The notes beneath the pieces were generated by a model, which saw only the letters and a program-made list of their open reading frames with translations, was not told the DNA's origin and made no database searches. A DNA stretch of 42,500 nt, taken from NCBI GenBank assembly GCA_012295275.1, contig CM022665.1, positions 440,873 to 483,372 on the forward strand. Reading direction: 5' to 3'. The position numbers were made by a program, and so were the translations under genes. This document shows positions 1-11,597 of this stretch, piece by piece (within the stretch, counting starts at the first letter, position 1; the number at the start of each line of letters is the position of its first letter). The DNA comes from Chrysomallon squamiferum (taxonomy: Eukaryota > Mollusca > Gastropoda > Neomphalida > Peltospiridae).

Positions 1-216
1 ACTGTTTCTTCACGCTTGCTGTTATTGCGACTATTATGTAGCAGGTTAATATATCATTGTTGCTTCTTAATTTAATGCGCATGCTCAATTCACAAAATAT
101 CACAAAAGCATATTTAACGTGACACCTAACTATTTGGTGCTGTATTTCCGGTCTATACCACTCCTTCAAATTGAAGAGAACTGACCTCAAGTCCTGTTAT
201 TTGTTCACGATAACTG
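1..216 (+). promoter_or_regulatory. Possible non-coding 5' exon/promoter-proximal sequence
   Basis: This stretch has more CG dinucleotides than its surroundings and ends in a strong donor (AACTG|GTGAGT at 216). Because the exon at 2946 opens with an acceptor, some upstream 5' exon is expected, and this is a candidate. It could equally belong to a gene beyond the window. No core promoter motif is convincing. Confidence 0.2.
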
Positions 217-1494
217 GTGAGTGAATGCATGTTTTTAAAAACAAAAAACATGTTGACTTGGAGGGTCACGATGTCACAGCTGTAAGCGGTGTTTCCCTTT
301 AAAGATCCATGTTCGCATCAACAAGATGAATCATGGTTGTGAATAAATCATTAAATGGTTTGATGTTTATTGTCTACAAGTTATTATGAGTACAATTTCA
401 ATATCATAACTCTGAACAGAGACTCCCTGAGCTTGGACTATAACTCTAGCAGTAATCTTGCAGTTTAGACGTATCCTTTGTAACGTTTGTTAATAGTTAA
501 ATAGAGGTTTTACTTAATGATTTGGTACTTTGGTGGGTTTTTTAGTATCTCGAAATACTAGTATATCTAATATTGTAAAATTGTTGGTTTGTCAAGCAAA
601 AGCAAGTATAACGTTGTGCACTAGCAGCAAAACCAAAAGTACAAATTGAGTAAAACTTTGGCTAACAAGTTTCATGGTAGACCAAAGCTGCAAGATTATA
701 TATAAATCTACTGTTTTATAGATTTTTCTGTTTATGGGCTAATAATAATACAGCATAATAGCATGATATTCCTGTTCAAATATTTGTAATACGTTTTACA
801 AAATTTATGCTCTAAAATGGGATGGTTTTACAGGGATTAGCTTTTATCGGGGGATTTAAATCGGTGCTTCACACATGCTTTGTTTTAGTTACGAAAATTT
901 TTGACAAACTGATGATCTTGTGATTTAGATAGGTGCCATGACAATAAAGGTTTTATGACAGTTTGGGTTTACAGTTTTATATGACCTTTATGTACTTTTC
1001 ATGATCAGGAGAGCAACAGATTATAGCAAAAATATTCAGTAAAACCTCTGTTGATGTAAACTGCAAAATTACCAGCTGTATTTACTAGTGGTGACTGAGC
1101 CATTGTCATTCCTCAGGATTCTCGCAGACAAAAACTGATGTGTATTAGTATGGATATTGTTTACAGAGATTAATGGAACTTAAGAAAGAAAATATCTCTA
1201 AAAAAAGTATATAAACCTGCACTATTAATGTTTTATATGAACTGTTAGACTGATCATGTGTTTTGACCACAAACATCCCAGTAAAAAACATTCAGGTCTG
1301 TTTATCGACACAGAGGAATACATTCCATAGATTGCATTTGCTTCACCCAGTTGCCCCATATATCTTTCACAATTTTGACACTTTCCAAGAAGTCTGATTA
1401 AACACTGTTGAACATTTCTTATTCTGTTGCTCATACAGTTGTTATTGTTCTGCTTTTACTTACTTTTAATGTTTAAATTTGCAATACAGTTGAT
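217..1494. other. Non-coding stretch with no recognisable feature
   Basis: AT-rich sequence without a supported ORF, RNA gene or clear repeat. The small ORF on the - strand near 1225-1434 has no family character and is not supported. Confidence 0.5.
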
Positions 1495-2000
1495 GCAATA
1501 TGATGAGTATCAACATGCTGTTGACTTGCTACAAACAGGCAGAAGTTAGTGTGAAGTGGTCAAAACCTTCAATGTTTTGAACTCAGTAGTTAGCAGACTA
1601 TGGAACTTCCCAGACAAAGACAGGAGTACAGGATCAGTTCATCTGTAACCAAAGAAATCAAGCTAAAGCAGCAAATCTAATTGTTGTAAATTTTTATCAG
1701 GCTGCTGTTTACTAATGTCAAACAATTAGAAATCATCTACAAGCAGCCCAGGTTGTGCCTATCTTAACAAATTGTCACATGAGCCACAAAAGTGAATGGT
1801 GTAAGAGTTTCTGTTCACTTTGGACTTCATCAGGAAATATTACCAGGCCAACATAAAGACACCCTTTGTCATCCTATTTGCTAAGCATGTGTGTTAAAAA
1901 AAAAATCAGTTGAATGCCACAGCCAGCAATGAGCCTGGACCTTTCCCCCATTGAACAAGTTAGGAATACATTAGAGAACCGGGTGGTATATGAAAAAAGG
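1495..2000 (+). mobile_element. Decayed Tc1/mariner-like transposase remnant
   Basis: One frame around 1499-1625 reads QHAVDLLQTGR, a stop, then EVVKTFNVLNSVVSRLWN, matching the helix-turn-helix start of Tc1-like transposases. A shifted frame at about 1633-1830 reads DQFICNQRNQ, then TIRNHLQAAQ, then SHKSEWCKSF, in the order of the second DNA-binding domain. At 1914-1980 MPQPAMSLDLSPIEQVRNTL matches the end of the catalytic domain, with the last acidic residue in SPIEQ. The central catalytic part between these is missing. Stops, frameshifts and the deletion make it non-functional. Terminal inverted repeats were not located, so the boundaries are approximate. Confidence 0.8.
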
Positions 2001-2945
2001 TTTATAATAATAATAACAGTAGTAGTTGCAATAATTTTGAAACATACCCATACTGATTTGGAATGCCTAGTGTTTCACAAAGTTGTAATACTAATATTAT
2101 TACCTACATTAGCAGTGACATTAGTATTGTAACTTTGCATTTTGTACTACCTCAAATAATTATAATTTGTGATTTGGAAGTTAACCAAAGGGTCAAAAAC
2201 AATAACAATATAAATATATAAATACACAGTTTCAAATCATTATATGTAACAAGATATGTTGTATAGCAGAACTCATTTTCTTGAATAATTAGAAATAGTA
2301 ATGAAATAAATGTCACTACAGTACTGCAATTCATAAAAAGAAAGCAGAAACACACACACACACACACACACAAAAGAAAATAATGAATCATTTGCCTCAA
2401 GAAAGGAGTTTATTGTGACATTTGAACTGTTGACTGATTACTGTAATTGCAGTATGTAGTATGAGGGGGAGGGATTTAGTCAGTATATCACATAAATCAC
2501 ACACATTACTGTACTACACAAAAAATGAAACATGTTTTCCATAGTGTCAAGTAGTAGATGTACTACAGTGGAATTTATTATGGGATGTCATTTGAACATT
2601 CTTAACATAGTTGGGTTTGTAATTCATTATGAAACTTTCATATTAATATATTATGGGTGTTTCTTTTATACTTTTACAAAATAAAATATGATTTCAGATA
2701 TATTTTAATAACTGCTGTATGTTTTGAGGTCAGATTGAGGGAGTTGCATAGCAAAAATGTTCAATCAGTAAATGTTTGTCACAGTGTCAGTGACATGTCA
2801 TACTAGTAACTCACTGTTCCTGTCTCTCAGCTGAACATACAATATAATATACCCATGCACTTAACATTTGTTGTTTAATATTATAATTAGCCAGATAGAA
2901 CAAGTATAATATTATTTCATTTTCTGTAGATATTTTGTATTTCAG
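2001..2945. other. Non-coding stretch with a (CA)n microsatellite
   Basis: AT-rich spacer before the first coding exon. A (CA)n run occupies 2350-2372. Nothing else is recognisable except the pyrimidine tract leading to the acceptor at 2945. Confidence 0.5.
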
Positions 2946-3048
2946 GGTCATCTGTTTTATTTCATCAGTGGATATGTGTATCTAGTAACAACAATGGCCA
3001 GTAATGATGATGTCCACTTACACATGCTGTCCAGCAATGAAGACAGAG
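2946..3048 (+). CDS. Anoctamin first coding exon, version A (start at 2994)
   Basis: A plausible acceptor (pyrimidine-rich, ending TTTCAG at 2945) opens this exon and a donor AGAG|GTTTGT closes it at 3048. The ATG at 2994 sits in a favourable context (ACAACAATGG) and encodes [18 protein letters not shown] plus one base. That leftover G joins the GT that opens the exon at 10976 to make Gly, so the frame is kept. The segment 2946-2993 is open in the same frame with no stop, so translation could in principle begin in an upstream exon not identified here. The acidic, polar peptide fits the variable cytoplasmic N-terminus of anoctamins. Confidence 0.6.
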
Positions 3049-3261
3049 GTTTGTTTCAGTAATTAAGATTTATAATTCAGTAATGCATTATGTATTTAAA
3101 ATGTTTCTAACTATGCTTGATATAGAATATAATAATCGATTATTTCTAAATTTTATAATTTAATATATATATTTTTTTATTTTTGCCTTTGTATGAACTT
3201 TTTCTTTTGTTAATCTGCAGGTCCATTTTATATGATAACTAATACTATCCCATTTATATTG

Positions 3262-3296
<35 letters not shown>

Positions 3297-4487
3297 GAGT
3301 AGCACTGAATATTTTATTTTATTTATTATTAGTTTGAATTATTGATATAATGTTTATTATTCAGCCTCTGAAATTAATGAGTTTAGTGTTGAACGGTTCT
3401 TAATTATAACAGCCCAAAAGTTGTTAAGAAAAGTCATGATGCTTGTTCTTCAGTGAGGGTGCATACCTTGTTATTTTTTACATGTAACTTTATACTGGCT
3501 GCAGTAAATACCTGTAATTATATCCATAATTATAGCTGTATATTCACAACATTAGAACAAACAAACACAATGTTAATTATGTTATCTAATAATGACACTG
3601 ACAAATAATTTCTTCTTTTTAATGTTTATTTAATATTACATATTTTACAAAACATACTGTCTTGAAATGTATATATTTAGAAATGAATAAAGTTTGGAAT
3701 CTAGACAAAAGGTTATTAAGATTGTTAGATGTTTTATTATTTTCCTAATTAAAAAAAAAAAAAAAATAAGTATAAAATAAATGAATAAATAGACACTTTT
3801 ACACAGAGAAGAAATAGAAACACTTATTAACTTGGCACTAAAATATTTTATTCTGTTCTTTAAATTAGTTTGTTACTGTAGATATCTTTTTTTTTTTTTT
3901 TTTAATTAATAAAAGTATAAAAACAGATAATGTATGTACTATCTTATATTACCAAACAATGTGGTGGTGAAAATTATAAACATTTCTTTACATACCAGGT
4001 AAGAACAGCTTACTAACATTCTTACAGATCTCACGTTAAACGGTGAATAAGCTATTGTATATAAATTACATATACCAATGTAGTCATGTACAAGATAACC
4101 ATGCATTGTTTGAACATTTAAAAAAAGTTAGACCTACACATATTGGGTATAGGAAATAATGACACTGGAAAAAAAGATGCCCAGAAGAAATGGCAGTATG
4201 CATATTAGGAAAAAATGGCACCTTGTTTATTTTTTCCTGTATAGTGGCTTTAAAAAACCCTTAAAAGTACTTTTGAAAATACAGTTTATTCATGCAATAT
4301 TGCTACATGCATGTATATTAATATATAGCATCTCTCAACCACTTGGTTTTGCTTAACAAAGTACAGTATTATATCAGTTTAATATCACAATCAACTCTTT
4401 CTGTCTGGCAGTTAATCCTAGGATGTAGGAAGCTACTCCTTCAGAAGAGCAATTAAACACCAAGGGAATGTGTTGGTGTGTATACAT

Positions 4488-4536
<49 letters not shown>

Positions 4537-7393
4537 TACATGCATATACATACGCACATATGGTTATACATATATGTATGTTTGAATGCATACATAGATT
4601 CAATAGTACGTTCATACATACAGACGCATTCATATAGAATACCTAATGTTAATACACATAGCATAGATAACATATCCTCCAGAATGATATCATTCAGTCA
4701 GTTCAAACATAGCATAAGATATATATATATATATATATATATGGGGGTTGTTTTTGGTTTACATTTGTTTTGACTGACTGTTTAATTATGAACTGTGAAC
4801 AATTGTTAAATAATATATTAGCTGCAGATTACATTATTTATGACATTAAATCATTATCTCAAATATTATCCATGCTCTGGTTTTTTATATGTTTCTATGA
4901 ACTGTTTTTGTAAGCAGGACTTCACCTACTACCAAAAACAAAATGTCAATAAGTAATAACTTTTTTTTTTCAGGTTCCATTTTTTCCAAATTTGAATAGT
5001 GCCATTTCTTCCAGGTGCCTTTTTTTCATACCCCTCAGTGAACATATATGAATCCATTCTCTGTGTAAAACATACAGCAGAGTTGATGCAATTTATTGAC
5101 ATACCAGCAATATAATATTCCAGTACTGTTTACAAGGAAATAAATTTTGCAAACAGTTTGATCTCACACTATATTATGCAGGTCATGCCAACACCCATTT
5201 TACTGTATTTAACTGGGATAATAAAACTGCTACTTGCTCTGAATTACAAGCTGGGAAGATTTTCGTACAAGGCGGCTTCTCACCTGACCTAGTTTAGTGA
5301 TGTGTGTATGGATAGCATGTTTTCATGTTCACTAACAAACTCAAACTGTCTGATTGATACTGTCTGGGAAAGCTTGATTATTGTAAAATATGTTGTGTGG
5401 GGGTTTTCTGGAATATCAGTTACATGCAGCTCGTCTTAGTAACGGATACTAGGGTTGTGAAACACGTTTGATTTAATGAAAGTGGATGACTTGCTATGGC
5501 AGAGGCTGCTGAATCCATTGAACTGAAACGCTTCACTCATCGAGATTCAAACACTCATCAAGATTCAAACAGTCGCTTTGGCTGTAAGTTTTCTTTTAAA
5601 TATATATATATACAAAAATGAGACTAGCTTTTAATATTAGATTAAATACTTGTACATACCACTTGCCATCAGTCTTAATGTTTAACGGTTTACTGTCCCC
5701 TGTTTTAGTGTAGCATGTGGTTTTATATTTAACTAGCACATTCATATGTACCAAGCTGCACTTCAGTGTTTACACAAACTAAACAGTAAATGTAAGCTTC
5801 TGTGCAATCAAATGCATTTGCTTATCTACACTAATAAAATATTATTTATATTGTACATACATTTTTATATTTCTATTCAGCAATTTTTTTTATTTTTAAC
5901 AAAGTATGACTAAATGCTTCTAAAACTGTCATCAAAGTAATATTAAAAAAATATATATGAACAAATAATAATAAAAACAGGCAGAAAAAAAATAAGAAAA
6001 AAGATAAAAAATAAATACAAAGCTTGTAATTTCAACTATATATATAATAAAAATCAGAATATTTCTGTTGTAAATTCTAATCATTTCACTGTATGAAGAG
6101 AAAGAAATTTAAATAAAGTTTTTTTTTATTATTATTATTTCATAACACAAATTTTACTTACATAAATAACTTGGCTTTCAGTAAAATTTTGTTGATTATT
6201 GATTTATTTATTAGGAATTTAATGTAAAATTTAAAAATGTATAATTTTTATTTGAGAGAAATTAATCTGATTCCTATGCCTTCTATTCATATATAATCTT
6301 GATATATTGGTTTTTATGTACAAAGATAATTATGTAAACGAGAAGAAAACAAAAGAACATTATTTACAGTGTTGTGATAGTGTTATAAAATAAAACACAT
6401 TTGTTAGCAGTAATCGATACTTATAATACAGTTAGCAGGTTTTCTATAATTCTTTTGACAGTGATTACATGATTTCTCACAAAACACACTTATTTGATGT
6501 CTCAGTGGTTCAGGGGTTTAAGGTCACATCCACAAATAACTTATTTCCTTCAGTTTTATAGTTGTAAGATGTGAGAAGTTTATCAACTGTTAAGTCTTGT
6601 AAAAATATTTGGGCTGCCTGAGGATATTCTGTCTTTTTATTTCTTTTCTTAACAAAATGATTTTATGTAGTTTTGTTATTTATATATATTTATTTATATT
6701 TATTTATTTATTTATTTATTTATTATTATTATTTTTTTTATTCTGTTGTTAATAAGCCATAAATATAGATCTCTAATTTTATTTCATATTTTTTATTACA
6801 TTTTTATTTTCATTTTCATTCAGTTATTTAATTTAATTTTATTGAAATTTAAATTTTAATATCAAACTAATTTACTGAGGGTTTATTTTACAGTGTTACA
6901 TTTATACTGCAAGTCACAGTGATTTAATTGTTTTAACCATTTAAGCAAGATTTAGTTAAAGCTGATGATAGACATTGTGGAAAAGTTGTTTCTAACTGAT
7001 ATTTGTTACCTTTTAAGATTTATTTAATGGGCTTCAGTAATAAAAGGGATATTTATTTAATGGGTATTTTAATTAACATGTTAAATGTCCATTTACATAA
7101 TATTCATAATGATTGTTAAATTATTTTATTTTAGATACACAACACAATATAATTATATTCATTTGTATCTTTTATGTGAATTCACCAATAGTTTAACTTT
7201 CAGAATTAAAAAAAAAAAAAGTTAATATGTTAAAAATTATTGGTATTAAAATGATATAAATACATACATTTAGCAAAACTGGAGGAGTTACTCTAATGGT
7301 ATTTATAACTTTAAGCTATTGTTGAGTGTAAATTAATATTATGTTAAAACAAATAATTAATTAAAAACATACATGTATGTACATGAACTTCCT

Positions 7394-7441
<48 letters not shown>

Positions 7442-10400
7442 TAACATATTCACATAGACATATCCGTTCATATATAGTAATATCTTTTCATTCACAGCAA
7501 ATGCAACATGTTTTCACTCAGCACAACAGTGACTAATACATATATTTTTTTTTCATAAAATATTTAATAAAAATATTCAGTTTAAATGAAACCACTCATG
7601 CGTGCAGCCCATAAACTAAACATGAAGTTGAACCATACCCAGTATGTCTGCAGTGACAGTTTCGTACATCAAAACTGACATGTTTGAGATTAAGGACTGT
7701 ACAAACAAATATTTATATATTTTATGTGATTTTTATTAATGCAACATTTAAAGTTGTGAATAATAGTGTTGTACTTTCAGAATGTTGAAGAAATAATCAA
7801 GTTAATTAAAATTTTAAAATTAATTTAAAAATCTGATTTAGGGATACTGTTTTATAATGTTAAAACAGTTAACTAAAAAAAATAAAAAATAAATAATTTT
7901 TTTTTAAAAAAGGTACAAAAGTTGGGGGGTTCAAGTACAATTTTTAATTATGCAAATAAATGTGTATTGTTAATTCAAAATTTTGTTTTACATACATCTA
8001 AGATAAAATGATCTCTTTTTCTGTATACTTCACAGTGATTATTTTGTCTGTTGTTGCATACCAGCCTTTGTTAATAGTATCAGCAACACAACAGCTTCTT
8101 AAAACATTGAATTCATTTTACAAACACTTCATAGAATGTATATAATAACTCTGTAAATAACTGATACCATAAGTTTTTAAAAATGTTAAAGTTCATTTCT
8201 CTGAAATGATGCATTAAGAAAATTGAAAACTTTGTTGTTTTCATTATCTATTATTAATAAAGATTCATAACAATAACAACACAGTAACAATAACAATAAC
8301 AAAACAATAACTTAGAAGTATATAAAATATATTTTAACTTTTAACATTTTTATCTATTGACAAAGATATACTGAAGGTTCTTTTGGCTCCTGAAGTACTG
8401 CATATATACATAAGATAAAATAATGGTGTACATTTTTGTTGTATTTTCCTTATTTATTATAATTTTGTTTATTTTGTTTAATTAATTTTATTCAGATTAA
8501 TGAAAATATGTTTATTAAAATTTAAATAATTATGAAATTAAAGCAGATAATATATTGTTTTTTTATATTCTTCAGGTACTGATGAAAGAGAATGTCAGTC
8601 TTTATTTTCATTATTTAAAAACAAAATTAAAATTATTAATTATTTTTTGTTCTAATATTTCAATCAAAAAGTTGAAAAAATTTCATAAATATAATTATAA
8701 TTTTTGGTTTGTGTGTGAATGTGTGTTTTGTGTTTGTTTCTCAATTTGAAACAACAATTCTAGAGATTTGTCAAAAAAAAAATATCCTCAATTAAAAACT
8801 TACAAATGTAATTAGTATCACAGTATTGTATAATATTTGAATATAGGAAACTAAGAAACAGGAAAAAAGAAGCAGAGTGAAAAAGGAAATGGGGGAAAAT
8901 TGAAATTGGGAAAAAAAGAAAGGAGAGAAAAAAGACGAAGAAACAGAAAAACAGGAAATGGAAAAAAATAAAATAAAAATAAAATGGAAACGGAAACAAA
9001 TAGGTTTTTCAGACTTTATTTCAGTGAAAATACAGAAATATCCACACACACACACACACACACATTTTATTAAATCTTAGCACTGCACCAAATTCTCACT
9101 GTTCAAATTCCCATATAAGACTGTTCAAATGATAGTTTTGCTCACTGGCTCTTACTATGATATATGTTAAGACCTCCTTAAATGGTCACATCCCTGAACA
9201 TAGTGCTCACACAATGTTTTCAGTTTTTTCTTGAGATGAGCAAACCCTTTTTTTGACATATTTTCTGAGAATGTTACTTAGGGATGGTATGATCACCTTC
9301 CAGATGAAGGGATGATGTTGGCCATTCCTGCTGAAGAATTTGTTGTTAAACAATGTTCAGTATGAATCTGACAGACAGAGTGAAGGTTGTTGTAACTGTC
9401 ATTCTGGAAGCCAGTCAAGCCAAAACTCTGTTATACCAGATCTTGTAGGCAACAAGCTGTGCCATTTCTGCAAGAGATGTCATCTTCATACCTTGCAGAA
9501 ATCCATGTGATGTCTGATTTATGAGAAATTATTTAAATTAAAAAATAACTGGTGAAATATAGGTGAAAAATCAGTGAGTTGGTGGACCACAAAAATCCAT
9601 GAAAACACTAAAAGAGAAGAAACGACCACTTCCAAAAATTTAAAAATTTAAAAAATCCCACCAACCTACTTCTTTTTCTTTTTTCCTAACCAGATTTGTT
9701 TCTTTCTGTATTCTGTTTTTTCCTTTCTTTCTGTTCACCATATTACTTGCTCCTGTCTGTTTTTTCACACCAGTATATTGTTTGTGTGGTGTTTAAGTAT
9801 TCATTCACTGAAGTACCTGTAAGGTATAACTGTATATTTGTTTCAACTAGGTAACCTAAAAATGTATCAAACAACTAACACACCATTTAGCCAGGATTGG
9901 CCTCCTTCAGGTAGAAAAACATCAAATAATACTGTAGGTATGGAGCAGATTTGTCAGTTTTCTTTTGTTTGATCATTCTTTTTCTTTTTTTTCTTTTTTT
10001 CTTTATTTATTTATTTTATTTTATTTGTTTATTTATTTAGTTAGTTAGTTTAAAAAGCACTGTAGATGGTAATGCATCCAATTTATTTACTTAAATTTGT
10101 TTGGTTATATGTTTGTTTATTTGTTTGCTTGTTTTTTTTAGTTACTTAGCCATTTTAGTATAAGTTGTTGGTTTAACACATTTTATAGAACCTAACAGTA
10201 ATTCTGTCTGTGGGAGGTGGCTGCATTCAAAATGTATAAAACGTTTTAGATTTATACATTTGTATATTATGAAACAGAAAACTTTAACAAGTTTCACACA
10301 TAGCTTATTTATTTTAATTTTGTTATTAGTGTTAAGACTAAGTTTAAATACCAACACATAAATTTTTGTGTTCTGTTTGCATATTTTTTTAAACAAAATT

Positions 10401-11566
10401 TGCAATTTCTTGTTCATTAAAAACGTTTACTTCAAGCTTTACATTTCAGTTTGTTTGGAAGGTTTTACTAATTTAGCTTCAAGCATGTCACATTGATACA
10501 TACAGTATGATGAATAATGTGTCATCAGTTAAAATTTACAAACAACTTAAAATAAGTTTGTTCTTTTTATCATTATTTTTTTTGGGGGGGTCATTTTGTT
10601 TGTCAGCATTTTGTTAATTATTAAAATAGGAATGCCTTTGATAAAACAAAAAATTTAATAAAATGTAATACTGCTGCATGTACATATTAGTTTATATGTG
10701 ATACTATGTTTCTGTAATTGCTATTATGAATATTTATTTTTCATCATTATGATTGATTTTTACAAATAATTATCATAACTATGTCTCATATGTCTTTGAA
10801 TTTGTGTCTTCATGCTAACATTTGTTACTAATAAAAATGGGCAATTTGAGGAAGGTTTTCTTTTCTCCTTTCTCTTTTTTTGTCACATTTCTAAGTATTA
10901 AATTATGGTTTGTATTAATTTTACTAGTAGACTTTTTCTCTGTTATGTTTTAATATCTGTATTTTAATGTTGTAGGTGTTGGTGGTGATGGGGTCAATTT
11001 AGATGATGACGAAGATGCTGATGGCCATGCGGTAGATCCAGTGAAACAGAAACCAAAGGTAAGTCAAAATAACTTAATGAATTCATTTGCAATGAAACAA
11101 GAAATTTACAGTTAAAATGATTCTAGCATGTTAAACACCTTTTCTATACTAGTACAATAAATAAAAGCAGGTTTGACAAAAATAAAATACTAATAAATTG
11201 AGTGAGTCCTTGCAAAATATTAAAATGTCATGAAAAAAGATTGAATAAAACAGATCAAGCAATTATTTTAAAACATGTAGACATACAACACATCGTACTA
11301 GTGTTCTGATATTTATTACATATTTTGCAGTTTGCATTAACTGATTTTTAATACTGAAAGTTGCAAACATCTCTGTGGTACTGAAAGCAACATGTTGTTT
11401 GACAATGTTTTTGCAACTATAAACAATTGCTTTGCAAAATGTTAAAATCTGTTTAAGTACTTTTAATGTTTGATATGCTGATGCTGAATTTGAACATTGT
11501 TAATATTTTCTAATATAAATGTATTACTTTTAAATAATGAATATATGATAATGAAAAAGTAAGTTC

Positions 11567-11597
<31 letters not shown>

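Larger units (their letters stand above)
5584..10975. other. Large anoctamin intron 1 (shared part)
   Basis: About 5.4 kb of AT-rich intron. It holds (CA)n at 7396-7439 and 9043-9064, a TTTA-rich stretch near 6680-6735 and a purine-rich strand at 8840-9000. A more complex segment at 9080-9520 may be an old repeat. No coding exon with family character was found in it. Confidence 0.6.

Noticed and set aside
4374-4773. Open frames of 66-101 codons on both strands
   Set aside because: They are translations of the (CA)n and (TA)n runs (poly Thr-His or Val-Cys) with no splice or family support.
8760-9061. Two - strand frames rich in Phe, Leu and Ser
   Set aside because: They come from the purine-rich tract and (CA)n repeat, which are low complexity.
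10142-10417. 91-codon - strand frame
   Set aside because: Lys/Asn/Ile-rich AT-driven frame with no recognisable motif or splice context.
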